In this document: positions 10,376 through 21,788 of the stretch, one piece after another
Layout: each line of letters begins with the position of its first letter
Position numbering within the stretch: the first letter of the stretch is position 1
Source of the DNA: Ariolimax columbianus
Taxonomy: Eukaryota > Mollusca > Gastropoda > Stylommatophora > Arionidae
Assembly: GCA_036924085.1 (NCBI GenBank)
Contig: JAVGWX010000009.1
Span: forward strand, 65,420,436-65,484,435
DNA: 64,000 nt
Direction of reading: 5' to 3'
The notes under the pieces: generated by a model
What the model was told of the DNA's origin: nothing
Databases searched by the model: none
Seen by the model: the letters and a program-made list of their open reading frames with translations, nothing else
Program-made: the position numbers and the translations under genes

Positions 10376-11575
10376 GTGCATATTCACTCACAAAGCCACG
10401 AACTCTCTCACACTTGCGCTCATAATTCACTCACTCACAAAGCCACGAACCCTCTCACACTTGCGCTCATAATTCACTCACTCACAAAGGCACGAACTCT
10501 CTCACACTTGCGCTCATAATTCACTCACTCACAAAGGCACGAACTCTCTCACACATGCGCTCATAATTCACTCACTTAACAAGGCACGAACTCTCTCACA
10601 CTTGCGCTCATAATTCACTCACTCACAAAGCCACGAACTCTCTCACACTTGCGCTCATAATTCACTCACTCACAAAGCCACGAACTCTATCACACTTGCG
10701 CTCATAATTCACTCACTCACAAAGGCACGAACTCTCTCACACATGCGCTCATAATTCACTCACTTAACAAGGCACGAACTCTCTCACACATGCGCTCATA
10801 ATTCACTCACTTAACAAGGCACGAACTCTCTCACACATGCGCTCATAATTCACTCACTTAACAAGGCACGAACTCTCTCACACATGCGCTCATAATTCAC
10901 TCACTTAACAAGGCACGAACTCTCTCACACATGCGCTCATAATTCACTCACTTAACAAGGCACGAACTCTCTCACACATGCGCTCATAATTCACTCACTT
11001 AACAAGGCACGAACTCTCTCACACATGCGCTCATAATTCACTCACTTAACAAGGCACGAACTCTCTCACACATGCGCTCATAATTCACTCACTTAACAAG
11101 GCACGAACTCTCTCACACATGCGCTCATAATTCACTCACTTAACAAGGCACGAACTCTCTCACACATGCGCTCATAATTCACTCACTTAACAAGGCACGA
11201 ACTCTCTCACACATGCGCTCATAATTCACTCACTTAACAAGGCACGAACTCTCTCACACATGCGCTCATAATTCACTCACTTAACAAGGCACGAACTCTC
11301 TCACACATGCGCTCATAATTCACTCACTTAACAAGGCACGAACTCTCTCACACATGCGCTCATAATTCACTGACTTAACAAGCCACGAACTCTCTCACAC
11401 ATGCGCTCATAATCCACTGACTTAACAAGCCACGAACTCTCTCACACATGCGCTCATAATTCACTCACTCACAAAGGCAGAAACTCTCTCACACTTGCGC
11501 TCATAATCCACTGACTTAACAAGCCACGAACTCTCTCACACATGCACTCATAATTCACTGACTCACCAACTCACC
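10376..11575. repeat. 47-bp minisatellite, about 25 copies
   Basis: The unit begins ACGAACTCTCTCACACATGC and ends CACTCACTTAACAAGGC. The left copies carry ACTTGCGC and CTCACAAAG variants. About 13 consecutive copies from roughly 10738 to 11360 look identical, and the right edge diverges again. All reading frames contain stops (for example CTCATAATT), so it is not coding. Confidence 0.94.
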
Positions 11576-11589
11576 TGTTTATGTCCTCC

Positions 11590-11910
11590 CATCACGTATG
11601 ATGAAGACGTCTCTCTCTGTTGATTCTGTGTAAAATATTGTCCTTTTGTTCTGTCCGCTCAAATGGATGACTTACACTGTGGTATGGATTAAAGTGAGGA
11701 CGGTTTGCGCAATCTGTCAATCTCACTCTCTCGTTCAGAGCTACCATTGGCCAGTGGCAAGACATTATCGAGACGAGTGGGATAGCACATAATGCAGATT
11801 ATTCCTAAGGGTTTACTCGCCAAGCGTTTTCCCGTAAACAGGTATCCCGCATGGCAATTGTGGAGTGACGTCCGAAAGTCTGAGAATGTAGGATTGCCAG
11901 GGCTAAGTCT
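11590..11910. mobile_element. Interspersed repeat family D, copy 1
   Basis: About 320 bp that aligns along its length with 41212-41520. Shared landmarks in order are GATGAAGAC, GTCCGCTCAAATGG / GTCCGCTGAAATGG, GGATTAAAGTGAGGA, AGTGGCAAGACATT and CCCGTAAACAGGTA / CCGTAAACATGTA. No tRNA boxes or terminal repeats are evident, so the class is unknown. Confidence 0.6.
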
Positions 11911-11942
11911 CCATGTTCATAACAAATGGCACAGCATCCTGT

Positions 11943-12055
11943 AAAGTAAAGTAAAGTAAAGTAAAGTAAAGTAAGGTAAGGTAAGGTAACGTAAGGCAAG
12001 GCAGAATAGGGCAGGGCAGGGCGAGGCAAAGCAACGCAAAGTAAAGTAAAGTAAC
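11943..12055. repeat. (GTAAA)n-type pentanucleotide repeat
   Basis: Starts as pure GTAAA, drifts through GTAAG, GCAAG, GCAGG and GCAAA, and returns to GTAAA. The graded change suggests expansion of successive variants. Confidence 0.93.
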
Positions 12056-12149
12056 CCATTGCATTACTGCCGTAAGGGTGTGAGGTGTTAGCGATCTCAC
12101 ATTTCAAAGGCTCAGCTATATGAGGGCGGTAGCCATCACCTCTCCCTCG

Positions 12150-12310
12150 CCGCTTTTACTTCCCGGTCTCAACCGGTACCCATTTAAAGCTGGTCACCCT
12201 GGGAGCCATTGCGGTCTGAAAATACATTACCGCCTCAACTGGGGAATGAACCCAGGACCACTCAGATACGAAGCCAGCTACATGGCTCCCTCAACACACT
12301 GTAAGTGCCA
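12150..12310 (-). mobile_element. Possible tRNA-headed SINE fragment
   Basis: On the minus strand, a B-box-like GGTCCTGGGTTCATTCCCC follows GTAGCTGGCTTCGTATCTGA at roughly tRNA spacing. The remainder is unfamiliar. No second copy was seen in the window, so this rests on the B-box-like motif alone. Confidence 0.3.
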
Positions 12311-12462
12311 CATATTATTCCAGATATTCACAGAGTGTTATCACAGTGTGAAAGTCAAAGCCACAAACATAATCACAGACGCACTAAGATTAATCCGGTT
12401 TTCCTGGAACCCACAGGAGGCAGCGGAGGTAATCCAGTCAAACTGATATCTTCTTCTTCTTC

Positions 12463-12808
12463 TGCGTTCGTTCTCAATCTTCCGCTACCAAACCAACCCT
12501 GAAAGGGCTTAAGTAGCAGAAGGTAGTCCAGAGAACGGAATGCGTTGTGTCGTAGTTTACAACTTGACTGCGATATTTGCACCTTTCGGTCCAACACATC
12601 CTACTTCAGCAAGTATTTTTTGAGTACCGGGTTAGCATTCCCTCTTCGATCCCTTCTCCTTAGCCAATCTGCCCTGCTGCAGCCTGTTATCCAGGATCCC
12701 CGCGTGGAAGTGTAGAAGGGTCTTGGCAGCTATGGTTCACTGGCCCTGACGTTAGCAGTCAGCTATGGGTCGCTGACCACTGCAGCTCATGCGCTGCTCA
12801 GCGTCTTA
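12463..12808 (-). mobile_element. SINE-like family A, copy 3
   Basis: Near full length. On the sense strand it ends GAGAACGAACGCAG followed by AAGAAGAAGAAG, an AAG-repeat tail. It lies about 30 bp from a LINE fragment in the same orientation. Confidence 0.75.
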
Positions 12809-12834
12809 TGACATGCGTGAACTTAATTCAACTT

Positions 12835-13100
12835 AACGTCTTTATACTGGTTTAGAAGACTGCAGAGTCTGTATACAACCAGTTTTTTTTATATGTTCTT
12901 ACTCTACAATCTATGCGCAAAAAATATATTCTTAAATGCATCAATTGTCCTTGCCTCCACTACTTCCGGTGGCAATGCATTCCAAGCATTCATCACTCTC
13001 TGACTAAAAAAATATTTTATAATATCTTATCTGGACCTTTCTTTAGTTAATTTGTAGCTATGCCCTCTTGTTCTTGTAAGTGGTTTTATTTTGAAGGGAA
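12835..13100 (-). pseudogene. CR1/L2-type LINE, RT C-terminal fragment
   Basis: The minus strand reads RTRGHSYKLTKERSR, a stop, then DIIKYFFSQRVMNAWNALPP and EVVEARTIDAFKN before a terminal stop near 12905. The pattern RVxNxWNxLPxEVVxAxxxxxFKxxLD is the usual end of the second ORF of CR1/L2-like non-LTR retrotransposons. Only the last 60 or so codons are preserved, with one internal stop. The rest of the element is absent or unrecognisable. Confidence 0.75.
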
Positions 13101-13845
13101 AAAAACAGCCTTGTTATAGTCTAATTTATTCGTTTCTTTGATTAACTAATAAACTTATATTAAGTCACCTCGAATTTTAACATTACAAGACACTGTAGGC
13201 CGGTTTTTCCAAACATGCAAGTCCAAAAAAATGTTATCAATGATAATAACAAATGAATAACTAGTCAATCGCTGCTGGTAATCATTCTCCAACCCAGTGA
13301 CCCACACACCAATTAACTCACTGACCCAACTCAACAACTCACTCAATCACCCTCCTTCCCACTGTCATGTTCACTCCAACATCTCATCTCTCTCTCTACT
13401 TGTACCTCCATACACTCAGCCATGCCTTCACCATACCCATCCATCACTCCAGTCGAACCTATCGGCCTCTCTGCCCAACCGTGCATGACTTGTCGATCAA
13501 TCACTTGACTGTACGCCGACCCATTAATCGGCACGTCCGTTTCTTCGGTATCGTCATCTGACAAGCAGCCTAGTGCATGCATAGCCCCGTCACTCGCGGC
13601 TCCGACTATTTCTATAGCAGATTCCCCGGCTTCCCGTAAACAAACTGCGGTTGAGTTTCACATTGGAGCAAAAAGGTGAATACACCTGTTATCCTGTACA
13701 TGGCAAATGGCGACAAAGGCGGAGTGTGCATGAAATTAGCAACATCATCATGTAAAGCTGATGATATGAGCTGTACGCTGCAAATTTTTCAAACACACTT
13801 CCTGTCTGCTTCTTCGTTATTCTACGTTCCTTTTCAACCTCCCGC
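13101..13845. other. No recognisable gene
   Basis: Unique-looking sequence. Overlapping open frames on both strands at 13297-13582 have no motif and I do not call them. Confidence 0.45.
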
Positions 13846-14105
13846 TAGCAATACCTGAACATTTTCAATCTCCCGCTGCCAAGCCCTGAACGTTCTCAAT
13901 CTCCCGCTACCAAGCCCTGAACATTCTCAATCTCCCGCTACCAAGCCCTGAGCGTTTTCAACCTCCCACTACCAAGTCCTGAACATTTTCAACCTCCCGC
14001 TACCAAGCCCTGAACGTTTTCATTCTCCGGCTACCAAGACCTGGACGTTCTCAATCTCCCGCTATCAAGCCCTGAACGTTCTCAATCTCCCGCTACCAAG
14101 CCCCG
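13846..14105. repeat. 31-bp minisatellite derived from SINE family A
   Basis: About eight copies of TCTCCCGCTACCAAGCCCTG plus AACGTTCTCAA. The unit is the tail-proximal segment of family A, tandemly multiplied directly next to the rest of the element. Confidence 0.88.
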
Positions 14106-14421
14106 AGAAGGGCTTTGCAATCAGCAGGATGTAATCCGGAGATCGTAATGCGTTGTGTCGTAGTTTACAGCTTGACTACGATATTTGCAACTTTCAGTCC
14201 GACACATCCGTATTCAGCAGACAATTTTGAGTACAGGATCAGCCTTCCCTCTTCAATCCCTTCTCCTTAGCCAGTCTGTTCGGTTGCAGCCATTTATCCA
14301 GGATCACCGCGTGGAGATATAAAATGGTCTTGGCAGCTCTGGGTAGCTGGCCCGGCCGCTAGCCGTCAGCTAAGGGTCGCTGACCGCTGCAGCTCATGCA
14401 ATACTCTGCATCTTGCTCCCA
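14095..14421 (-). mobile_element. SINE-like family A, copy 4
   Basis: Continues from the 31-bp array into the rest of the element: GAGAAGGGCTTTGCAATCAG, the core at about 14180-14230, and ATCACCGCGTGGAGATATAA, ending near CTCATGCAATACTCTGCATC. It is more divergent than copies 3, 7 and 8. Confidence 0.72.
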
Positions 14422-14654
14422 GACTTCCTGTAAATGACCTGATGTAGTAGTAGCAGCTTTATTCTTCAGCTGGAGCGAAAATATGGAACAACATCATCAC
14501 CAGCATCATCTAGCTAATTTATGCGCGATTCTCGTGGACAAAAGAGAACAAATAATACAATAACTTGTTACAATTATCAACTTTTCAAAGAAGAGACAAC
14601 AGCATAGCTCGGAAACACACTCCACCATTCCCCGCTGATCTACATTTTGCGGTA

Positions 14655-14912
14655 ATTTGGTTGTTTGTTTGTCGCCGTTCGCTTTATTTTTCTATTCCCC
14701 AAGGCGGTGTGCGTTGCACTGCGGTTTTTATTTTGCGTCTGTCGGCACAGTGCATCCGATTTCGGCATGCATTTTATGCAAGGGTCTGCTTCCTCCTGCA
14801 TTTTCTAAGGGTTTTGCTTTTCCGGGGTAACGGCCGGTGCTGTGATGGGGATCGAACCCAGCACCCTTGGGGCGTGAGCCGTGTCACTTTAACCACTAGT
14901 CCACGCCGTCCC
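14655..14912 (-). mobile_element. tRNA-headed SINE family B copy
   Basis: On the minus strand a tRNA-like head (GTGGTTAAAGTGACACGG, then a B-box-like GGTTCGATCCC) is followed by GCATGCCGAAATCGGATG and a CCGCAGTGCAACGCACACCG tail region. It pairs with the copy at 21.5-21.8 kb. A 207-codon plus-strand open frame at 14565-15188 spans this SINE and is therefore not a simple gene. Confidence 0.72.
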
Positions 14913-14934
14913 CTATGTTGCTGTATACGGTTAT

Positions 14935-15188
14935 CCACCCTTGAAAGTTTTGTCAGAAGTACTAGCAGCTTACCTAAATGTTCAGATAATGATGCACTGG
15001 TACACATATACAATAGATACAAAGCCAAGAGCCGCACAAGCACAAGATGGATATCAGAAATAACAGAAGCAGCGAAACTCATAATGTACGAAGCACATAC
15101 TAGGGCCCGCTCAAGAAACTTCTTCATAACTGACGCTGAAAGGCACAAACATGACACACAAGCGACAAGAAAGAAGAGAATTTACTGA
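14935..15188 (+). other. Unrecognised coding-like stretch
   Basis: The part of the 14565-15188 open frame that lies outside the SINE reads as ordinary, non-repetitive protein (for example NALVHIYNRYKAKSRTSTRW-like composition with a basic C-terminus) and ends at TGA in about 85 codons. It could be an old exon or transposon remnant. I recognise no family, and there is no clear splice acceptor. Confidence 0.2.
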
Positions 15189-16020
15189 CATCTAGTGACA
15201 AGGGATGATAATTAAACAAATGTTCACAATTCTATTTCCCGCAATCTTCTTCCTCTTAGATCATTGATCAGATACTGGCAAACCGGTTAGTGGGCATTAT
15301 CCCTTACGGTGTTGTTTTTTTTTGTCGTTCCGGAGAGCCGGTAAATCGGCTACAAACTTCTTACAATACCATTTAGCCGATGTGAAGGCTTGAAAAGTTT
15401 TTATATATGGATAATACTAAAACTGTGTTAATATAAAGTTGTCTTATATTGATAATGTGCCTGCACTTCTTAGTGCCAGTTTTATATTGCAAGAATAAAT
15501 GTCATCCAGAGGTCCAACTGGTTCTGGAGTGATTTAGCTAATTGCCGCATTAGACTCCCTCTACTTTCCTTGGAGACCATTATCTGATTCATGCCAGTTA
15601 GATAGTAAACTCGATTAAGTGATACAATACATAGCACCAGACTGGCCGCAAAGTCTACGAAAAACAGATGCCATTTTTTGTTAAAACAAGGGAGGAAAAG
15701 AAAGAAGTCATATGTCACCCCTGATGGACTACGTCTACACCTCTCCCTGGAAATAAAGGGGCGATACATGACAGCACTCTTCATCAAGTCGTCCTAAAGG
15801 CCGCGTGCGCAGGTAGTTCCCCATCGCGAACAAATTTGCCGACACCATCAGACGGTTTATTGTCTTGATGATGTACCTTGCGCTGTATTGGGACTATAGT
15901 GAGGAAGTAAATACGCTGATCATCCACCTCACTCACTCGTCCCGAGATACCTTTGACCACTGACACGACTATCAGTTGCGACAACTAGAGGTAACTCAGG
16001 ATGCAGATACTTTCGCGATC
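15189..16020. other. No recognisable gene
   Basis: Two adjacent minus-strand open frames (15482-15787 and 15784-15984) nearly abut and read as non-repetitive protein with a hydrophobic segment near FFVDFAASLVLCIVSL. I recognise no domain. A decayed transposase or exon cannot be excluded. Confidence 0.3.
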
Positions 16021-16024
16021 GCAC

Positions 16025-16140
16025 CGAGAAAAACACTCGTATATGCAAGACTGGACATGGCGCGATTCGAACCTCTGCGTTGTGATTGTGAAACGAACGT
16101 TTCACACCTAGACCACGATACCACATCTTCACGAACCTTA
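16025..16140 (-). mobile_element. tRNA-like SINE head
   Basis: The minus strand reads GTGGTATCGTGGTCTAGGTG, TGAAACGTTCGTTTCACA, then CGCAGAGGTTCGAATCGCG. These are A-box-like and B-box-like (GGTTCGAAT) elements about 45 bp apart. The cloverleaf is imperfect and no matching acceptor arm is seen, so this is likelier a SINE head than a functional tRNA. Confidence 0.45.
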
Positions 16141-16344
16141 CTGAGAGACATCACCTTCACTCCATCTGCCATGCATCCTCTCATGCACCCTGACATCAGT
16201 CAGAGTTATAAGTAGTCAGCGTGTCGGACCCTATGGTCTTAAGATGATTACTTTACTTGACGCACTACAGGCCTGTCAAATATAGAACGGCTTCAGTCTT
16301 TGATAACACAATTTAGAAAATAAACAGACTTACTAACTTTCCGT

Positions 16345-16456
16345 GTCCAAGCACCACACTATGCAGTATGTATCCAGTATTTAGCGACACGGATTGCCTT
16401 GTCCAAGCACCACACTATGCAGTATGTATCCAGTATTCAGTGACACGGATTGCTTT
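16345..16456. repeat. Two-copy tandem duplication, unit about 60 bp
   Basis: CCAAGCACCACACTATGCAG through GTATCCAGTATTYAGYGACAC and GGATTGC occurs twice in a row with only a few differences. It sits at the downstream end of the adjacent LINE fragment, as read on the minus strand. Confidence 0.85.
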
Positions 16457-16740
16457 GTCATTTGCCGCCAGCATGCTGGACCTATTGCATGTTTGCTGGA
16501 GGTTGGGGCAGGTCATCAAGTGGTCAGGGTCATGTATTGCTCCACAATCACATGTGTCATCATCTGTGTATCCCCGTCGTTTCATATTCCTTTTGCACCG
16601 TGATACACCAGTTTGAAGTCTGTTCAGCGACTTCCATAGTCTGTATGGTAGATGATGTCCGGGGGCAGGTTCCTAACGAAGGTCCACCTCTGGAGCCATT
16701 CGTGCGATCTCTCGATACGGCGACTTTCGGGATGTGTCTG
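16440..16740 (-). pseudogene. LINE C-terminal fragment (Cys-rich end)
   Basis: The minus strand encodes SLNRLQTGVSRCKRNMKRRG, YTDDD, TCDCGAIHDPDHLMTCPNL and NDKAIRV. The first Cys-x-Cys followed by HxxxxC is the knuckle that ends the RT ORF in several non-LTR retrotransposon clades. An upstream piece (LPPDIIYHTDY) lies in another frame, so at least one frameshift is present. The RT and endonuclease parts are missing. Confidence 0.75.
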
Positions 16741-16779
16741 TATGGGCTGTGTTGATTTTTAGGGATCTATGTCTTGATT

Positions 16780-17060
16780 TGAGTCTTGTCAGGTCAGGTC
16801 AAGTCCTCCCGTAACCGGTTGGGTCGTTGGGGCACACCTGAAGACCTCCTCACAACTACACGCCACCCTTCTCTGTCAGCGGCCGCTGTCTGTGACTCTT
16901 CTGGCCGGAGATTGGTCCATTCTTTTATGTTGTCCTTCTACCTCTATTTGGACCGGCCTCTTCGTCGTCTGCCTTGCAAATTTCCGCGGAGGATCGAATT
17001 TGCAAGACCATTTGATCTCACAGATGACATTGCCGTCGCGGTGGAAGTGGAGAAGTTTTC
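16780..17060 (-). pseudogene. LINE RT-ORF 3' end, broken
   Basis: The minus strand reads SNGLANSILRGNLQGRRRRG then KDNIKEWTNLRPEESQ and QRPNRLRED, with internal stops. It is a diverged relative of the fragment at 29.4-29.7 kb, sharing the GLANxIL-(basic)-DNIxEWT pattern, and both end near GACCTGACCT repeats. It probably belongs to the same insertion as the RT fragment at 17.4-17.9 kb, with the piece between them unrecognisable. Confidence 0.7.
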
Positions 17061-17409
17061 ATTGTACGAGGTCTCAACTTGTGTCTACTGCATTGTCTCT
17101 TCACTAACTATAAAAATTACTGTAGCAGACAATACGTGTTGTATGTACCAGTGCAGTTTAGATTCAAAATGTCGTCCGTACTCACAAAGTGTGCAATCAA
17201 AGAGCAGCAAGCTGTTCTGCGTTTTGTGGAGGGATGAGAAAAGAGGGTGGGGGGAGGGTTGATGTGTAAAAGGTATTTCTGTAAAGGATGACATGTATGG
17301 ATTTTGCACTGTCTATTGAAAAGAGGACATTGAACAATATGACACAAGATACAATGGATGACACATGTGACAATGTTGGATGGATAGGCATCATTTAACA
17401 TTCATTTGG

Positions 17410-17880
17410 TTATACAGTGTATGGGAGTGTATGCACAACAGAACGTTTTATTTCATGACCAAAAAATGGTTCAATAATACGACATGTAGGGAGTGTGACC
17501 TTTGAGCCGTATACGCAATATAGCTTTTGAAGATCCTTAGCTTGGTGTGCAATTTGATCGTTTAAGAGTTCTGTATGATTTTGGATATAACAAAGGTCAC
17601 TCTTGCCTTTTGTTTCATTTCTTTTACATCCTAATCTGTTTTGCTTTTGATGCTCCATAATGATGTGAAAATGTTACCTCATCTAAAGGTAATGCTCTCA
17701 ATTTGACAAGATCCGTGTTGTCTGCTGCACTTGGTTTTACCCTTTGTGTAATTTCTGCATGAATCTAGACCCACTTACTGGGAGATTATATCTGCTGCGT
17801 CTGCGTCTTCTGAATTTTGAATTGGTTGTGAGATAAGGAGGACTATGTCATCTACAAAGTTCATGATTTCATTCTGTTTA
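17410..17880 (-). pseudogene. LINE reverse transcriptase palm fragment
   Basis: On the minus strand NEIMNFVDDIVLLISQPIQ matches the RT motif C region (F/Y-x-DD). It is followed in shifting frames by HAEITQRVKPS, DEV, and DVKEMKQKARVTFVISKIIQ and KLRIFKSY, the usual order after motif C in LINE RTs. There are several frameshifts and stops. The open frame at 17410-17658 is a by-product of this relic. Confidence 0.72.
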
Positions 17881-17913
17881 AATAAAGTGTCTTTGTATAA
17901 AATACATCAAAGC

Positions 17914-18157
17914 AGAACAATTTCAGAAGTTTCTTAGATCGAACTGGATATTAAACCCGAGAAGAACAATTTCAGAAGTTTCTTAGATGGAACTGGATAT
18001 TAAACCCGAGAAAAACAATTTCAGCAGTTTCTTAGATCGAACTGGATATTAAACCCGAGAAGAACAATTTCATAAGTTTGTTAGATCGAACTGGATATTT
18101 AACCCGAGAAGAACAATTTCAGAAGTTTCTTAGATCGAACTGGATAATAAACCCGAT
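17914..18157. repeat. 49-bp minisatellite, 5 copies
   Basis: The unit begins AGAACAATTTCAGAAGTTTC and ends GGATATTAAACCCGAGA. Five copies with few differences; the last is truncated. Confidence 0.92.
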
Positions 18158-18930
18158 AACTTGTGAAGTGCTGAAATACGTAGTGGGCAAATCGCTATGG
18201 GTGGCCTTGATCATCAGCCACAGGAGGCATGATGCTCGATGGTGATGCAAATACTGAGAATCATTGATCGCTGCCTTAGACCCTTCGCTGTTTGACGTGG
18301 TCTGATGAGCTTGTTTGACTAATGTTTACCGTCTGTCCTCTGTTTTGTTTGTGCTGTTTGATTTGGGGATTCTGGGGCTGTTTACGTGAAGGGATGGGCG
18401 TGGGGACGAGCGGTGGATGAGGTGGAGGTGGAGAGAAGATTTTTCGTATTTATGAAATGGGCGATGCCAGAAGGCGACAAGCTCGATGAAAATAGATGAA
18501 TGGCAGACAGACAGACGTTGTAAGGGCGGAAAGAATGAGGATAGGGACAAATTGAAAGAGAGATAGGGAGAGATAGTGAGGGTAGAGAGATGAGAAGGAA
18601 AGGTTGTGGACAGATATTGACGAGAAAGAGGCGGAGTGAAAGAGGAGAGGAGAGAGTGGTCGGGCAAGATGAGGAGATAGTGGGTGGAGAGTGAGACAGA
18701 TCGAGAGAAAGATAGAGAGGTGAAAAGAGAGGGTAACTGGAGTCTCAGTTCACTTCTCCCTCATATCACGACATGTATTAAGCACAGTTTTTCTCCAGTG
18801 GAAAAGCATTAGTTGAATTGTGAACCAGTTAATGAACAGGCAGTGCGCCTGTTAGAAAAGCAGCGAGAAAACCAAAATGGTGGTCAATTGTAATATCAAT
18901 TATTAAGGCAAGAATATTGCCATCGTGATG
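18158..18930. other. No recognisable gene
   Basis: Contains a purine-rich GA/GGA stretch at about 18520-18735 with no clean period. The His/Ser-rich minus-strand open frame there reflects composition. Confidence 0.45.
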
Positions 18931-18934
18931 TTAC

Positions 18935-19295
18935 GGCAAAGAAACAATCAACGGGTGCTCGGTGCTGGTGCTCAAGACAGGGTGGAGACCTGAGCTTTCT
19001 CGTATTTCCTCGGATCTCTTTTTGTGGTAGAGATCGGGCACCCGTGTACAGTGTCGTGAACGTTAAAAATTCTTCGGCAGTAGGAAATAAAAAAGATTAC
19101 GCTTAACGGCTGCTGCCCGGGCAAAATTTAAAATGATGTGAACAATCCACCCGATCTATTACGGGATCCTGGCCAGTGCTACGGAGTTCGTGCATTGGGC
19201 TGAGATTCTACAAAGATTTGGAGAAGAACAGAACAATTTTGGGTTAAACCGTGTGCAATGTCGTTGATTCTTCCACGAAACTAAACTCAACAATG
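18935..19295 (+). mobile_element. SINE-like family C, copy 1
   Basis: Aligns over about 330 bp with 32850-33190. Shared landmarks in order are GGCACCCGTGTACAGTGTCG, ACGTTAAAAATTC, CTGCCCGGGCAAAA, ACGGGATCCTGGCC, GGAGAAGAACAGA and GGGTTAAACCGTGTGCAATG. No open frame. The 5' region is less conserved than in the second copy, which carries a B-box-like motif. Confidence 0.68.
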
Positions 19296-21535
19296 AAAGC
19301 ATTTCTATCCGAAAGATGAATGGGCTTAGCTAGAAGAAAAGGGTAGTTTTTTTGGATTCGACCTGTCAAACAGGAAGTAACACTTTCTTTAGGTTAACGG
19401 TTATAATGTTGCGGTTCATGGTGGTGATTGTGATGATGGCGATGGGGATAATGGTATGATGATAAAGGTGATAATGAGGGCGATGTTGATGATGGTTATT
19501 ATGATAATGGTGATGATGATACTAAATGGTGATTGCGATGGGTGAATGTGATGATAATGATGTTGATGATGCTGGTGTCAATCACGACACGCCTGAACAA
19601 GGTTATGCAAATTGAATACAATACATTCACATCTAGGGCAACCGAACTGATGAAACTAACCAGGATGTTGGTAATGTAACACACAACATTCCTAACATAC
19701 ATCTGACCAATTAGGTTTACACTGACATCGTATTATTGAGGCCCTGCCAAAATGAAAAATGGGGGTGGGGGTGGTTTACAAATAATAACGGTGTAACATG
19801 GTATACCCTAGATATGCCGTCTGACCACAGCCTGCTGTAGATATAGTCCTTCTTACTCAAGGAGAAATCTCTTTAAACGTCACAGTCCACGGCTGACTAA
19901 ATAAAGGAACCTGCATGTGTCAGCTATCAGTAAGATTACTATCAACAGTGTTTTGTACTGTGAATTTGTTGTGTTTCTTTGTGTGGAGCGTTGCTTGATA
20001 TATACCTTGGCACAGTATGAGTTTCATTGTTACATCGGCCTTGGCACGTAACGTTTGAAAGGGAATCAGAAGGCCTGTCGCTAAAGTAGGTTGTGGTTGT
20101 AACTGGTCAGGCTTGTCGTTTTGGACATAATGCACATTTCCCAATCCTGTAGGAACTAAATTCAAAAGGGTCAGAAACCAAGACATGTAAACATTACGTT
20201 GTATAAGTAGAGCGACTAAGCCAGGCCAAACAATCTTTATTTTGTTTTTTTAACGTACATTTGTCGTGTCTTCATACCTCTACGTTTTCTGTGCCAGCAA
20301 TTCTGTGTTATTGTCTCCAGTGTTAGTTGTTGTGAACTCATTTTTTCTTTTCAGGAATATTCTCTCTTGTTTTAAACATTACTGTAACATTTGAAGACGG
20401 GGCAGTAAAGTATAAATGAAAGAACAGAAACAACATAATGATAGTGGGGCAATTTTCTTTGACATTCATGTCGCGTTCTCGTCCCCTCGAGTTTCAAACA
20501 AAAATAGACGAGGCCTTAAATGGTTATTACTTTGATGTATTGCGTGTTGTATTGTTAAGATCCCATCCCACCTTCTTCTGTCGCTGATGTAAACTGACAG
20601 GTGAATAGGAGACATGGCACTGGCTACGTCAGTCTCAATTTGCTTTCTTATTAACTTTTGTTTGTAGATCATTTAAATATCAAGTTTAAATGGATCGAAT
20701 GTTCATATTCTAGGCCGCTCTGGATGTTTCATATGGTAGAAATATTATTGTTAGTGTTTTTGAGTGCGAACGATGAATCAACCGACTCTTTTTTTGCCCC
20801 TTAAAAGGGCGTTAGATGATGGTTTGCTGCAGCTTTCCTTATTTACTCAATCCTCTCTTTCTCTCTCCATCTGTATGTGTATGTCTGATTGTATGTATAC
20901 TCGCATACGTGAGATGTTACACCATGCTTTTCGTACACCCTAACGAGTTCGTCATGAGTTCAAACTGGTTGCCATTACATAATTGACATTTCTGCTGTTT
21001 GGTGCAAATGTTTTCCAAATGTCTTGAAATTCACTTGTCATTGCTACAGTTGCCTCTTTTCTGTTTGACCAATTGTTTACCTTTATTTTGCGTTATCTAC
21101 ATCTCTATTTCCCCTCTTTGTCTATTGTGTGAGATCACTTGTTTTCCATTCAACGTGGTCCCCATCATCTGACATCACTCGAAGTCAGGTGATTCCGCTT
21201 GACTTGAAGATGTTTGCTTACTCCAGTGGTCCGTCTGTTTATACTTAAGCTCCCCGTATGCTCGATAATGCTCGTGAAAGGTTCTTGAGTCTTCCAGGTA
21301 CTCGTCAGACAGTGCATGCATGAAGTTTGACGCCTCATTACGTCATTGATGAGAGCCATCAAGCACAGCTTTCATGTTCCTGGTTAAACACTTTCCCGGG
21401 AGGAAACCTCGAATATTTATAAACCTTTATTTCTTATGTTATCTGTTTCCATTCTTGTTTTTCTTAACCTCGTTCTCAAATTCTTGTTGTTAATTAGGCA
21501 TTGTGTTTCCATATTTTGTTGACGTACGGAATTTT
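19296..21535. other. Long stretch without a recognisable gene
   Basis: About 2.2 kb. It holds a degenerate GAT-rich tract (about 19425-19570) and a T-rich stretch near 20240. A short segment at about 20095-20165 (CTGGTCAGGCTTGTCG) loosely resembles parts of 40885-40985 and 46770-46860 and may be an old interspersed repeat. Short open frames have no recognisable product. Confidence 0.45.
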
Positions 21536-21539
21536 TTAG

Positions 21540-21788
21540 TTTTTTTGGGGTTTTATTTTGCGTTCTCTTTATTTCTCTATTCCCCAAGGTGGTGTTCGTT
21601 GCACTGTGGTTTTTATTTTGCGCCTGTAGGCCCAGCACATCCAACTTCAGCATGCATTTTACGTAAGGGTCAGCTTCATCCTGCATTTTCTAAGGGCTTG
21701 CGTCCCCGGAGTAACGGCCAGTGCTGTGGTGGGGATCGAACCCAGCACCTTCGGTTTGTGAGCCGAGTCACTTAACCACAAGCACATA
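21540..21788 (-). mobile_element. tRNA-headed SINE family B, best copy
   Basis: The minus strand starts with a tRNA-like head: GTGGTTAAGTGACTCGGC (A-box-like), a CACAAACCGAAGGTGC arm, then GGTTCGATCCCC (B box). The body follows: GCATGCTGAAGTTGGATGTG, GGCGCAAAATAAA, CCACAGTGCAACGAACACCA and AGAGAACGCAAAATAAAACC. This is the most complete family B copy here, and its middle section is shared with family A. Confidence 0.78.

Noticed and set aside
14565..15188. A single 207-codon gene
   Set aside because: The middle of the frame is a family B SINE including its tRNA-like head. Only the last 85 codons might be of interest and they match nothing known to me.
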